Origin: an uncultured Collinsella sp.
GTDB taxonomy: Bacteria; Actinomycetota; Coriobacteriia; Coriobacteriales; Coriobacteriaceae
Direction: 5' to 3'
NCBI GenBank assembly: GCA_902495545.1
Contig: CABUXM010000001.1
Location: forward strand, 1 to 64,000
DNA length: 64,000 nt
Part shown: positions 1-9,182 of the stretch, piece by piece
Layout: each line of letters starts with the position of its first letter
Position numbering within the stretch: the first letter of the stretch is position 1
Translations under genes and position numbers: made by a program
Notes under the pieces: generated by a model
Seen by the model: the letters and a program-made list of their open reading frames with translations, nothing else
What the model was told of the DNA's origin: nothing
Database searches by the model: none

Positions 1-1083
1 GAGCTGCGAGAGCGTCTCGCGCTCGGCACGAATCACTTCCATCACGCGCAGCGAGGTCATAATGCCGTCGCCCGTGCGCTCGATATCGCCAAAGATCGTA
101 TGACCCGTCTGCTCGCCGCCCAGGCTGAAGCCGCCCTCGCGCATCTTGGCATACACGTGACGGTCGCCCACGCCGCTGGTCACGGCGCTTAGACCGGCAA
201 GCTCCAGCGACTTGACCAGGCCAAAGTTGCTGGCAATCGTCGGCACCACGGTACCGCCCGAAAGGCGACCGTGCTTGTTCAGGTACACACCGCACACGTA
301 CAGGATCTGGTCGCCGTCGACCACGCGGCCGCGCTCGTCCACGGCCAGGCAGCGGTCGGCATCGCCGTCATAGGCAAAGCCCACATCCAGACCCTGCTCC
401 ACCACGTGGCGTTGCAGGCGCTCCATATGCGTGGAGCCACAGTCCACATTGATGTTAAATCCGTCGGGCGCAGCGTTGATCACGCGCACGTCGGCGCCCA
501 GCGCGTCGAACACCGGCTTGGCCACCGAGGACGCCGAGCCGTTGGCGCAATCGATGCCGATCTTGACGCCCTGCAGCGAAAAGTTCGCGCTTGCGATGAG
601 TGAGGCAATATAGCGGTTGCGGCCCTGCATGTAATCGACCGTAGCGCCAATGTGGTTGCCCGTGGCCAGCGGAACTTCGCTCTTGCCATCGATGTAATCC
701 TCGATGAGTTCCAGCACGTCCTCGTCCATCTTAAAGCCGTCGCTGTTGACGAGCTTAATGCCGTTATCGCAAAACGGGTTGTGGCTCGCGCTGATCATGA
801 TGCCGCAATCGAAGCAGCCCTCCACGGTCTGATGCGCCACGCCCGGCGTTGGGATCACGTGCAGCATATATGCGTCCGCGCCGCTCGCGACCAGGCCGCT
901 CACCAGCGCCGCCTCAAACATGTAGCTCGAACGACGAGTGTCCTTGCCCACGATCACGCGTGCCTTGCGCTCGCGGTTGGCACCGTAATACCAACCCACA
1001 AAACGGCCGATCTTATAAGCGTGCTCTACCGTCAGCCCAACGTTGGCCTCGCCGCGAAAGCCGTCGGTGCCAAAGTACTTCAT
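1..1083 (-). CDS. glmM: Phosphoglucosamine mutase, 3' end cut by window edge
   Basis: Cytosolic enzyme that converts glucosamine-6-phosphate to glucosamine-1-phosphate for UDP-GlcNAc and peptidoglycan synthesis. The first 361 codons are present. The start MKYFGTDGFRGEAN is the classic N-terminus, the phosphoserine loop ISASHNP has the active serine at residue 100, and the metal loop DGDADR follows further on. The family is about 445-450 residues, so roughly 85 C-terminal residues lie outside the window. An AAGGAG site sits 6 bases before the ATG at 1083. It lies downstream of the DUF4012 gene on the same strand, separated by a hairpin terminator. Confidence 0.95.
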   Translation of the reverse strand, partial: MKYFGTDGFRGEANVGLTVEHAYKIGRFVGWYYGANRERKARVIVGKDTRRSSYMFEAALVSGLVASGADAYMLHVIPTPGVAHQTVEGCFDCGIMISASHNPFCDNGIKLVNSDGFKMDEDVLELIEDYIDGKSEVPLATGNHIGATVDYMQGRNRYIASLIASANFSLQGVKIGIDCANGSASSVAKPVFDALGADVRVINAAPDGFNINVDCGSTHMERLQRHVVEQGLDVGFAYDGDADRCLAVDERGRVVDGDQILYVCGVYLNKHGRLSGGTVVPTIASNFGLVKSLELAGLSAVTSGVGDRHVYAKMREGGFSLGGEQTGHTIFGDIERTGDGIMTSLRVMEVIRAERETLSQL

Positions 1084-1102
1084 GCGCTCTCCTTACAAAA
1101 TA

Positions 1103-1129
1103 GGGGCGAACAGATTGCCTGTCCGCCCC
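1103..1129 (-). terminator. Rho-independent terminator after the DUF4012 gene
   Basis: Arms GGGGCGGACA / TGTTCGCCCC (minus-strand reading, one G-U type pair) are followed by TATTTTG. It lies between the DUF4012 stop and the glmM start, so read-through or a very close promoter is needed for glmM. Confidence 0.6.
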
Positions 1130-1166
1130 AAAATGGTACTCGATTATCTGCGCTACCAGAAAAACC

Positions 1167-3479
1167 CTACGCCGACGCGCTGTCGCGAGCCGCCTGGCAT
1201 GTAGGAGTCTGACGCAGCGTAAGCGGCTTGTCCCCCGCCTCGGCCGACGTGGTCAGCGTATACGTGATCGTCGTCGTCTCGCCAGCATGCAGGTCAACGG
1301 TGCCCGAATAGAAGGGGATTCCATGCCACGTGGCGGCGCCAAGACCAAACTGGGTGCCCTCGACGGTCAGATCAGTAATGTTGCCGCCCGTCGGGGCAAA
1401 CAACGAGACATTCAGACGCTCGTCGTCACGCGCGGCATCGGGTGCGCTCGCCGCAACGTAGTCGGGCAGCTTGCCAGCCTCCTCCTGCGTCATGATGTTC
1501 GTCAGGGTAACGGTGATGCGATAGGAGCACGTGCCGTCACCGTTCTTGATGCCCTGGCCAATCTGCGTATCGGCGTTCAGGTACCAGTCGAGCTTGGAGA
1601 AGCTCAGGTTGTTAAAGTAAACGCCGGCAACAGGATCGGCACTCGGGTCATCCGGATCGGGCAGCGAAGCGTCAATGCCCGTCTCTTTGATGGCATTCTG
1701 CTCATCATCGTTTCTCATCCACGCGATCAGACGGCCCTCTTCGGCACCGCGCTCAACGGCGCTGACAAGCTTCGTAACATCGACATCGCCGATACCGCCA
1801 AGGATCTTGTCGAAGGCAGCGCTGGCGACGGATGCAAAGATGCCGTCCGACTCCTCGACCGGATAGTTCCAGTACACATCGTGCATGAGGACCTTTGCGG
1901 CGTTGGTGCCGTCGACAACCGTTCCGTCGGGCAGCGAGACATTACCGACCAGGCCCAGCAGATACTGCAGGAACACCGGGTCGATACCGATGACGCCATC
2001 AACGTCCTGTCCATACTGGGACTTCCACAGCGCGGCGACACGCTGCGAGTTGCGGGGCCAATCAGGCGAATAGGTATTGCCCGAGTTGTACAGGTTACTG
2101 TGGTTGCCGAACAGCGCCTCATCCTCTTCGTCGACGCTCTCGACTGCCTCATCCTCGCTGAGTCCAATGCGGGGAACAAACTCGCCAATCGACATCTGGC
2201 CGTCAGTGACCGAAATCAGGCCCTGCGAACCGCCAAAGCCGCCGCAGGCACGAATCTCGACGTTGTTCATGGCGTACACAAGGTAGTTGCGCGTCTGGCC
2301 GTTGGCGCCGAGCATCTGGGGAAGGACGGGGGCGACCTTCTCCGCCGCGTCAACCGCGCCGTTGAGGGTGGCAAAGCCGTCCTTGGCCTTATCGACCAGC
2401 TCAGTCACCTGGGAAATATGAGTATCGCCAATGCCCTGGATCTTCTCGTTGGCGCTCTTGAACACCTTCGAGCTGCTGGAAAGCGAATCGGCGACCGCCT
2501 GCAGCGCGGATACGTTAATCATACCGTCCTGGAACAGCTTGCCGGGCGTGGCCTGCGAAAGGTTATCGGCCATGGGAACCAGCGCGTTGCTCGAGACATC
2601 GGACAGGGCATCAATCATGGTGCGGGCTGCGTTGATGTCACTGCCATACACCGGGATAAACGAAGCCGCCGTCCACAGCGGGCTCGAAGTCTCCGCCTTC
2701 ATGCTGTCGCAGAGCTCATCGATCTTCTTCGCGTCGTCAGGCAGCGTCGAAAAATCGCCCGACGTGACCTTGTCCTTAAGGCCACCGACAATCTCGACAG
2801 CCTCCTTCGCTTCGCTCTTTACGGTCTTTGCCGAGTTAAGCAGCATAAAGCCGCTTGCGCCAAGCGCAACGAGAAGCACCACGACCACAGCGGCAATAAT
2901 GGCGCCGGTGTGACGCTTTTTGCGCTCGCCCTTGCGATGGCGATGACGGACCAGACCGCCAGAGGTCGAACTCGACGAAGCGTCGCTACCGTAGTTCAAG
3001 CCAAAATCGTAATAATCTTCCTTGGAACCCGAGCCCGCAAACTCGGTACCGCTATCATCCAGGCGGGCGAACGTGCCAGTCTCGGAGGCGCCGGTGTAAA
3101 TCGTGCCAAGGTTACCTGTAAGCCCCGCGCCACCGGAAGAGGGAGTATTGTTGGCGGCCTTGCCGGCATTAACGTTGCCGGCGGTATTCGCGGCGTTGGC
3201 AGCACCTGCGTTGTTCGCAGGTACCGAAGGAGCCCCGCTCGGCTGCGACGTGGAGGTTGCACCGCCCGCAAAGACATTCCCTCTTGCACGGCCGGTCTTT
3301 TTTGCCTTTTGAGACTGCTCGTACAGAGCGGTAAACATCGCCGTCTCGCCCGGGGACACGCGCTTACCGGAACCGCCCTGTCCAGCGCCGCCCGGCGTGC
3401 CGGCCTTACCAGCCCCGTTCGGACGCGGCGGAACTGCAGGACGGCCGCTATCGCCGCCCTTAAAGTGATTACCAGCCAT
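1167..3479 (-). CDS. DUF4012 domain membrane protein
   Basis: A 770-residue protein. The first ~190 residues are Gly/Ala/Ser/Pro-rich and look disordered. A basic stretch (RHRHRKGERKKRH) and one membrane helix (TGAIIAAVVVVLLVALG) follow at about residue 190-215, then a large extracytoplasmic part. The part with NYLVYAMNNVEIRACGGFGG and later GVIGIDPVFLQYLLGLVG matches the DUF4012 family, whose function is unknown and which often occurs near cell-surface polysaccharide genes. The ATG at 3479 is preferred over an upstream in-frame start at 3506 because a GAGGA site precedes it. The antisense strand also carries a long open frame, which I treat as a shadow. Confidence 0.8.
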   Translation of the reverse strand: MAGNHFKGGDSGRPAVPPRPNGAGKAGTPGGAGQGGSGKRVSPGETAMFTALYEQSQKAKKTGRARGNVFAGGATSTSQPSGAPSVPANNAGAANAANTAGNVNAGKAANNTPSSGGAGLTGNLGTIYTGASETGTFARLDDSGTEFAGSGSKEDYYDFGLNYGSDASSSSTSGGLVRHRHRKGERKKRHTGAIIAAVVVVLLVALGASGFMLLNSAKTVKSEAKEAVEIVGGLKDKVTSGDFSTLPDDAKKIDELCDSMKAETSSPLWTAASFIPVYGSDINAARTMIDALSDVSSNALVPMADNLSQATPGKLFQDGMINVSALQAVADSLSSSSKVFKSANEKIQGIGDTHISQVTELVDKAKDGFATLNGAVDAAEKVAPVLPQMLGANGQTRNYLVYAMNNVEIRACGGFGGSQGLISVTDGQMSIGEFVPRIGLSEDEAVESVDEEDEALFGNHSNLYNSGNTYSPDWPRNSQRVAALWKSQYGQDVDGVIGIDPVFLQYLLGLVGNVSLPDGTVVDGTNAAKVLMHDVYWNYPVEESDGIFASVASAAFDKILGGIGDVDVTKLVSAVERGAEEGRLIAWMRNDDEQNAIKETGIDASLPDPDDPSADPVAGVYFNNLSFSKLDWYLNADTQIGQGIKNGDGTCSYRITVTLTNIMTQEEAGKLPDYVAASAPDAARDDERLNVSLFAPTGGNITDLTVEGTQFGLGAATWHGIPFYSGTVDLHAGETTTITYTLTTSAEAGDKPLTLRQTPTCQAARDSASA

Positions 3480-3628
3480 AAAGAAATCCTCGCAATTGAG
3501 TCGCAATGAAAAAGTCCATAACGTTACTAGTTTATGGCATTTTGAGCATCGACAGCTAAACTCCAGACACGGACATCAATTGGCGAAAATACGGCACAAC
3601 ACCTTTTCTGTCTTGGCGGCGGCGTCAA

Positions 3629-4651
3629 CTACACCGTGAGGAACATCATCACGATGATCATGGCAAAGCCGATAAGGTCGGTCGGCAAAAACACCGTGCC
3701 CAGCATAACGGCGCTGGTGATGGTCGCCGAAACCGGCTCCACAGTTCCGATGAGGCTCGCACGCACCGAGCCGATGTCCTTAACGCCCTGCATATAGAGC
3801 ATGTAAGCAAAAAACGAGCCGATAACCACGAACACCGCGAGCGCCTCGATACCGGCGGCATCGAGCGCCGGCATATGCGCCCAGGGCTGCACGAAGACGC
3901 ACGAGACCACGCCCGCCGTGAGCATTGCCGAGCCCGTGACGATGGGGCTACCGTATTCGGGCAGGATCTTGGCGGGAATCACCGCCATACACGCGGCGCT
4001 GACCGCACACATAAGACCTGCTGCCAGGCCAAGCGGCGAGATATTCAGGCTGGTAGGGTCGCCGCCGGTGGCAATTAAAAAGGTTCCACCCAGAGCCAGG
4101 CCAATGCCGATGACTTCGCGAGTACGCGGCATGCGGCGATCGGTCACGCAGGCGTAGCCCATGATGATAACGAGCTGCAGGCACTGGAGCACCGTCGCGG
4201 TTCCGGCGTTCGTCAGGCGCACGGCCGAAAGATAGCAAAACTGGTTGAACAGCAGGCCAAAGGCGGTAAAGAGCAGCAGCTGCTTGCGATCGGCGGGTGT
4301 GGTCCAGAGCTTAATCAGGCGCTCGCGGTCGCGCGTAACAACCACGGCCATAAAGAGTAGACCGGCGAGAATCTGACGCACGCTCATAAGCCACAAGGTG
4401 TCGACGTGATAGGTATCGAACAGAAAACTCGCGCTGGTGCCCGAGAAGCCCCAAAACGAACCGCCCACCAGCGTAGCCAAGACGCCCGTGATCATCTTGC
4501 GCGTCGAAGCGCTGTTCAGGCGCTCGCGCCAGGCGCGGCGGGTGCTACGGCTGAGCTCGTCGGTGCCCTCGGGCACATCAATGTTCGATATATCGGTCAT
4601 CGGCACCGAAGCCCCTGCGCCTTCGACCTGCTCGACACACTCTTTGCTCAT
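3629..4651 (-). CDS. EamA/DMT-family transporter
   Basis: About 340 residues with ten predicted membrane helices in the duplicated EamA (drug/metabolite transporter) arrangement. The first repeat begins GVLATLVGGSFWGFSGTSAS and the second ends near GFAMIIVMMFLTV. The substrate cannot be read from sequence. The start at 4651 is chosen because GGGGGAG precedes it; the open frame extends further upstream without a ribosome site. It is a different subtype from the second EamA gene at 32584. No obvious operon partner. Confidence 0.85.
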   Translation of the reverse strand: MSKECVEQVEGAGASVPMTDISNIDVPEGTDELSRSTRRAWRERLNSASTRKMITGVLATLVGGSFWGFSGTSASFLFDTYHVDTLWLMSVRQILAGLLFMAVVVTRDRERLIKLWTTPADRKQLLLFTAFGLLFNQFCYLSAVRLTNAGTATVLQCLQLVIIMGYACVTDRRMPRTREVIGIGLALGGTFLIATGGDPTSLNISPLGLAAGLMCAVSAACMAVIPAKILPEYGSPIVTGSAMLTAGVVSCVFVQPWAHMPALDAAGIEALAVFVVIGSFFAYMLYMQGVKDIGSVRASLIGTVEPVSATITSAVMLGTVFLPTDLIGFAMIIVMMFLTV

Positions 4652-4882
4652 TCCACTCCCCCGAAACAGCCTGGAAACAATTCGGCTTACCTTACCACGG
4701 CGAAGGCACCAGCTGGAGGCTTGTCCGCTTATCGGTAGGACAATTCCGCAGGCGTCTTTCCATAGCTCGATACCGCAATGGCTTTGCATTATGCGACAGC
4801 CAAATCGCGGCAGCAGGCTCTTTTGAGATGGATACGCCAAAGCCCCCGAATTCCACAATGTAAGCGATTTTTAAAAATGTTC
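4652..4882. other. Intergenic region between EamA gene and tRNA-Val promoter
   Basis: I see no convincing gene or RNA here. It should carry the promoter of the minus-strand EamA gene. Short open frames lack ribosome sites and family resemblance. Confidence 0.5.
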
Positions 4883-4911
4883 TTGCCACCGAGTTCAGGC
4901 TCCGTTATATT
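4883..4911 (+). promoter_or_regulatory. Promoter of tRNA-Val
   Basis: A -35 TTGCCA at 4883-4888 and a -10 TATATT at 4906-4911 are spaced 17 bases apart. The -10 ends 29 bases before the tRNA, an ideal sigma-70-type layout. Confidence 0.75.
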
Positions 4912-4940
4912 ATCCCTTGCGCGCTTGCGCACCCTTGATC

Positions 4941-5015
4941 GGGCGTTTAGCTCAGGGGGAGAGCGCTTCCCTGACACGGAAGAGGTCAGAAGTTCAAATC
5001 TTCTAACGCCCACCA
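4941..5015 (+). tRNA. tRNA-Val (anticodon GAC)
   Basis: Full cloverleaf of 75 bases including an encoded CCA. The acceptor stem is GGGCGTT/AACGCCC, the D arm contains TAGCTCAGGGGGAGAGC, the anticodon stem CTTCC/GGAAG closes loop CTGACAC with anticodon GAC, and the T arm has TTCAAAT. It has its own promoter and terminator. Confidence 0.97.
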
Positions 5016-5023
5016 AATGTTCG

Positions 5024-5060
5024 CAGCTCAGAGGCTATGTCCTCTGGGCTGTTTTGTTTT
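5024..5060 (+). terminator. Terminator of tRNA-Val
   Basis: Stem CAGCTCAGAGG / CCTCTGGGCTG with loop CTATGT, followed by TTTTGTTTT, directly after the tRNA. Confidence 0.85.
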
Positions 5061-5309
5061 ATGTCGCCAAATCCGCTGGCAGCTCCAACCGCCCAAACAA
5101 CCACCCCGCCCATGCGCAAAACCGCGTCAGCGACCCAAGCGCCTATCCCGGCTGACCCCGCAGTCAATCAAAACCGCCCCAATAGCCACCGAGGCCGAGA
5201 CCAACGCGTCTCGAACCCATCTGAGCCGCAGCTTCTCGGCAAAACGCCACAACGTCCACACCCTGCGGTATCCTTGAGCCACTTGCACCTGCAGAACCAA
5301 GGAGCCGCC

Positions 5310-5996
5310 ATGCGCACCGAGCTCGATGTTCCCTTTTCACGCAAAGAAGAAGCCAAGGCGCTGGGCGCCAAATGGGACCGGATCAAGAAGATCTGGTATG
5401 TACCCAGCGGCGTCAACCCCGAGCCCTTTGCCGAGTGGCTGCCCGGTGTTGACCGATCCGACCCCTCAGCGCCGTATATATATCTAGTACTGGGCAAGCG
5501 CGAGTGCTGGAAGTGTCACAAAGAGACCTCGGTCGCGGCCTTCGGCATTCCCTATCGAACCGATAGCGACGAGAGCATCGTCATCGCGCACGCGCCCAAC
5601 GAAGCCGGGCACATTGCCATCGACACGGCCAGCGCCAACGCACTCGCCATCGTGCCCGCTCTTGGCTGCGTGCCGGGCGAGATCCGCGACTACCTTCATA
5701 AGCGCTGCGGCTACAAGCCCGTAGGCGCGCGAGCCTCCAAAGCCCCGTCGCTCGGCAACACGTGCACCAGTTGCGACGCGCTGCAAGGCAGCCGCTATCT
5801 GTTCGAGGAGCCCTCGTCCCCGTTTGCCCTCACTGCCATCAACAAGCTGCCGGCACTGGAGTTTGTGCGCGTCGAAGTTGTCGGCGTCTTTGGCGTCCCG
5901 GCCGCGCGTACCGACTTTGACCAGGCGCTCTTTACCTGGGCACGCGACCATCACGCCGAGTTCCACAGGCAACTCGGTGAGGGGGTTTATTTGTAG
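5310..5996 (+). CDS. DUF5710 domain protein
   Basis: A 228-residue cytosolic protein. The N-terminus (MRTELDVPFSRKEEAKALGAK then W..IKKIWYVP) is the DUF5710 motif, a ~45-residue domain common in plasmid and phage proteins and often fused to topoisomerase/primase-like modules. The rest is unfamiliar and contains pairs of cysteines (CWKCH near residue 65 and TCTSCD near 155) that could bind zinc. AAGGAG precedes the ATG at 5310. Function unknown; it stands alone downstream of tRNA-Val, a common insertion position for accessory genes. Confidence 0.65.
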   Translation: MRTELDVPFSRKEEAKALGAKWDRIKKIWYVPSGVNPEPFAEWLPGVDRSDPSAPYIYLVLGKRECWKCHKETSVAAFGIPYRTDSDESIVIAHAPNEAGHIAIDTASANALAIVPALGCVPGEIRDYLHKRCGYKPVGARASKAPSLGNTCTSCDALQGSRYLFEEPSSPFALTAINKLPALEFVRVEVVGVFGVPAARTDFDQALFTWARDHHAEFHRQLGEGVYL

Positions 5997-6034
5997 GGAC
6001 GGAGATGCCTTCACAGCCAGCTCCTCCGCATCAC

Positions 6035-6319
6035 CTATCCCTCGTCGCCGGCGTCATACACGATATCGAGGCCACAAACAGGGCATTTCTCCGGATACAC
6101 CGGCATATGAACGCCTGTCTGTTTTCTCACTTCGTCGCTGAGTCTGTCACGCGCATCGATGAACCGAATGTCGAGACACGGTATTTGCGAGCCGCAGCAA
6201 GGGCAGGTGACGACAAACGACCCGCAATCAACCTCTACGCTCGGAAACATATTGTTGTCGATAAGGGCACACGGCAGTTTTCCGTACTTCCCCATCGCAA
6301 TATCGCCTCGCCAGCTCAT
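6035..6319 (-). CDS. Small zinc-ribbon-like hypothetical protein
   Basis: About 94 residues from the ATG at 6319, which has GGGGAG upstream. Two CxxC pairs (CPCCGSQIPC and CPVCGLD) suggest a zinc ribbon, but I do not recognise a family. Its start overlaps the stop of the upstream gene by ATGA, so the two are probably translationally coupled. Confidence 0.5.
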   Translation of the reverse strand: MSWRGDIAMGKYGKLPCALIDNNMFPSVEVDCGSFVVTCPCCGSQIPCLDIRFIDARDRLSDEVRKQTGVHMPVYPEKCPVCGLDIVYDAGDEG

Positions 6320-6885
6320 ACACGCTCCCCTCTCGCTATACAAATCAGGAAGAGCATGCACCAGCAGGCGTGCACGAGATTGCATCGCCGCGCGATCCGA
6401 TCAAACAACACGATCGTAAAAGACCGCCAAAGCCAAATTTCATCGTCGGTCGCACCCTGTCCGGCAAACTCAATATCGACGAGTATGTGCTTCAGATAAC
6501 TCATGTCGGGCGCAAAACGAGGGTCCGGTCCGCCTTTATGAACAGGACCGTGCAGAACAAACCATCCGTTTTCGGGCTCGAACCGCTCAACAAACGCAAG
6601 GCCGAGCACCTTATAGCCCACCTCGGTTGCAAATATAACTCCGACTAGGACGCCACATTCCATGCAGTTGAGCATTTTACGGTTGTAATTCTGGTCTCGA
6701 AAACCAACGGTACCCGGCGCTTGAACCGAGTACTTAATGACCCACGTGCCATCGTCCAAATAGAGCGGAGGCACATTGTTGATGCTCTCGGTTTGCCGCT
6801 GGCGCACTTGTACCCCGCTACTCCACTCCCCTGTATACTGGTGTAGCACGTGTTTCATCCGGACTTGTTGGGCCGGATTGTTCAT
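6316..6885 (-). CDS. Hypothetical protein, possibly truncated
   Basis: Up to 189 residues. The middle (YLDDGTWVIKYSV, YNRKMLNCMECGVLVG, LGLAFVERFEPENGWFVLHGP) resembles the N-terminal domain that precedes HNH nuclease modules in some Actinomycetota, but no HNH motif follows. The C-terminus (HACWCMLFLICIARGERV) looks atypical. No ribosome site precedes the ATG at 6885 or the next ATG, so the true start is uncertain and the gene could be a remnant. It overlaps the zinc-ribbon gene by four bases. Confidence 0.4.
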   Translation of the reverse strand: MNNPAQQVRMKHVLHQYTGEWSSGVQVRQRQTESINNVPPLYLDDGTWVIKYSVQAPGTVGFRDQNYNRKMLNCMECGVLVGVIFATEVGYKVLGLAFVERFEPENGWFVLHGPVHKGGPDPRFAPDMSYLKHILVDIEFAGQGATDDEIWLWRSFTIVLFDRIARRCNLVHACWCMLFLICIARGERV

Positions 6886-6896
6886 GGGAGGGTCTT

Positions 6897-7388
6897 ATGG
6901 CTGCTTCGAATCCGCCTAAGGGGAGCGTTTCCTCTTCGTCCATCAAGCCGGTGACGCGCAAGGCCGTGCGCTGCCAGCGCGAGGTCGCCTGGCTTGTCAC
7001 GCAGGCGGCGGGCAGACTCGTGGCGAGCACGGAGGACGTCAATGCTCCCACACCGAGCTTTGTGCTGGCAGCGGCGCTGGATCGAGTACGCCAGCTGGAA
7101 CTCGCCGCACAAGAAGACGGCAGCCATCTTGGCTACCAAGACGCTATGGCGCCCGACCTGCAAACGTTCTGCCACATGGCCAAGTTGCCCGCCGCGCCCA
7201 ATGCGCTTTCGGACGCAGGCTACATGTTTACGCTTTCGGGCGCGGACCTTATCCGCGACATCTATGCATACTGCAGCGAGCTCACCGAGCGCCACGTCTT
7301 TGACGCGGCAGAAGTCAAACCGGGATATGTCATCAAGCTGGTTCTTAGGCTGTTCTTGATGGACGGGTTCGGGGCCATGCCGGCGTAA
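6897..7388 (+). CDS. Hypothetical protein
   Basis: A 163-residue protein, divergent from the 6316-6885 gene. GGGAGG lies 5 bases before the ATG, and a TATACT at 6834-6839 could be its -10 box. The first ~20 residues are Ser/Lys-rich and the rest looks alpha-helical and soluble (for example SFVLAAALDRVRQLELAAQEDG). I recognise no family. Confidence 0.55.
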   Translation: MAASNPPKGSVSSSSIKPVTRKAVRCQREVAWLVTQAAGRLVASTEDVNAPTPSFVLAAALDRVRQLELAAQEDGSHLGYQDAMAPDLQTFCHMAKLPAAPNALSDAGYMFTLSGADLIRDIYAYCSELTERHVFDAAEVKPGYVIKLVLRLFLMDGFGAMPA

Positions 7389-7488
7389 GCCGAGTCTTTA
7401 GCATCACCGTCGACTGAGCAACAACCGCTTTACCTTAGTGGGCGCCAATCGAGGGTCGATTATTGGGTCGCCTCGTCCACTAACGCAT

Positions 7489-8955
7489 TTATTCCACGCG
7501 CTCTGACAGTCGATATTTGCGGTTGCGGCTTGTCGACGGCGCCGTCGGCTCAAGCTCACCCTGCTCAATGAGCGCATTGACGCGTGCCCTAACCTGGGAA
7601 ACCGTGAGTCCCGTGCGCTCCGCCAGTTCGCGCGTCCCCAATTCGCCGTAGTGCTTGAGTGCCGTCATAATCAAGTCCCCGCCATGATCGACCTGCTCAA
7701 CCTTGGAGCGATAGAGGACAACCTTAAACCGGTCAAAACCAGGGCAAAACAGGGGCTCGGCCAGACCGTGCGCACGCATGGCATCGACCATCATCGGAAT
7801 ACCCGAACCGTTACCCTCGGCAGGCGAGCCCGCGCCATCGGGCAACGGGACAAGTGACATGAGCTTCACGAGCGTCGCGTTGCGGCACCGCGAGCTGCCA
7901 TCAAACAAGTTCTCGCGAGTTTTTCCGCCATAAAGACCGCCGGGGTTCGTCACCTCGATACGGTCATCAAAGACGTCAACAGCGATCGACTGCCCACAGA
8001 ACCGATCTCCGTATTCTCGGTGGATTACGGCGTTCGCGATTGCCTCGCGCAGGACCTCCTCGGGGATCTCCAGCGAGTCGATACGCGAGACGCCTTGAAC
8101 GGTCGAGGTGCGACGCAGGTTTTTGGCGACAGCCGCGACAGCATCCGAAATCATCTCGCCCAGGGTGCCCTCGCAGACTGTGCGGTCCATAAACCTTAGC
8201 GGTCCCGCAGCGCCTTTTTGAGTTCCCGCATGGACAGCCACATCAATGAAGAGCTTGGGATAGAACTGCTGAGGGTAAACGCCCGCGGCAAGGAGGCCAG
8301 CCTTGGTAACATTGCCCTGGGGGTCGAGGAAATTCAGACGCTCCATCTTTGTCTTCCTGTCCGTCGCACCGTACATCGCTCGAGGCGTCAACGAATAGGC
8401 ACGCTCTATCGTGCGGTCGACCAGCGACTCGTCGAGATCGCCCACACTCGTGCCGGGCACCGTATCGCGATCGCTGGGACTCGTCCGTTCGTATGACGAC
8501 AGCGCCAAAACCTCGGTCGACGAAAGCGGCACGTCTTTGTCATCGATGCGCTTGTAGCTGCCGCCCTGGGCGCCCCGTTCTATTACATAGCAAGGCTTGC
8601 TCGACGGGTCGAGCTCCTCGATTGTGATGACGAGAACAACGGTACCCCGAAGCTCCACACGCTCAATGGTGTATTTGGGCGGATTGGCCAGCTTTCCGCG
8701 ACCGCCGGCATCGCCCATGCCCGCCACGAATTGGTTGAGCACTTTCTCGGTCTCAAAGTTTGCAACTGGGACAAAACCCGCGCGCTCGCTCACTCCGAGT
8801 ACGATGATGCCGCCGGCGGTGTTTGCGAAAGCGCTGACCGTTTCCCATACGTCGCGGGAAAGCGTCGTGGCGCTCTCCTTTACTTCGACGCTAAAGTCAT
8901 CCGAACCCATGCGCTTTAAAGACTCGAGCAAACCGGCCAGCTCGTTTTCGTTCAT
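7489..8955 (-). CDS. AlbA_2 (Schlafen-like) ATP-binding transcriptional regulator
   Basis: A 488-residue protein with an AlbA_2 domain at residues ~1-130 (VEVKESATTLSRDVWETVSAF, AGGIIVLGVSE), a GHKL/HATPase_c_4-type domain around 290-390 (REAIANAVIHREYG) and a C-terminal winged helix (GTRELAERTGLTVSQVRAR). This is the usual build of putative transcriptional regulators of the COG2865 type; targets are unknown. The ATG at 8955 is preferred over an in-frame GTG at 8961 because AAGGGA is then correctly spaced. The 5' region carries two copies of an ordered repeat array, a plausible autoregulatory operator. Confidence 0.8.
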   Translation of the reverse strand: MNENELAGLLESLKRMGSDDFSVEVKESATTLSRDVWETVSAFANTAGGIIVLGVSERAGFVPVANFETEKVLNQFVAGMGDAGGRGKLANPPKYTIERVELRGTVVLVITIEELDPSSKPCYVIERGAQGGSYKRIDDKDVPLSSTEVLALSSYERTSPSDRDTVPGTSVGDLDESLVDRTIERAYSLTPRAMYGATDRKTKMERLNFLDPQGNVTKAGLLAAGVYPQQFYPKLFIDVAVHAGTQKGAAGPLRFMDRTVCEGTLGEMISDAVAAVAKNLRRTSTVQGVSRIDSLEIPEEVLREAIANAVIHREYGDRFCGQSIAVDVFDDRIEVTNPGGLYGGKTRENLFDGSSRCRNATLVKLMSLVPLPDGAGSPAEGNGSGIPMMVDAMRAHGLAEPLFCPGFDRFKVVLYRSKVEQVDHGGDLIMTALKHYGELGTRELAERTGLTVSQVRARVNALIEQGELEPTAPSTSRNRKYRLSERVE

Positions 8956-9017
8956 CTGCACGTCCCTTCGCTCGGTCCTGCGGAGAATGCTGCAGACGGA
9001 TTTCCCTCGTCTCTCAG

Positions 9018-9087
9018 TTATCTCTCGTAATTATCTCTCGTCTTTCTGTTATCTCTCGTATTAGATATGAGTGAAAGATGAGAGATA
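9018..9087. repeat. Operator-like array, copy A
   Basis: Three direct copies of TATCTCTCGT start at 9019, 9032 and 9050, and one inverted copy (ATGAGAGATA) starts at 9078. Steps between successive units are 13, 18 and 28 bases. It lies immediately upstream of the AlbA_2 regulator. Confidence 0.85.
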
Positions 9088-9182
9088 AGATATCTCTACC
9101 TGCTTCATTAAATCATGTTTTTGCTGGTGGAACAATCAATATTGAGACAATACCATGGTTGCTCGTCTCTTTGCTGCTGAGC

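Noticed and set aside
1287..3509. 740-codon open frame on the plus strand
   Set aside because: It is antisense to the DUF4012 gene, has low-complexity Arg/Ala-rich composition and no family motif. It is a GC-rich shadow frame.
5484..6014. 176-codon minus-strand open frame
   Set aside because: Antisense to the DUF5710 gene, which has a good ribosome site and a recognisable N-terminal domain.
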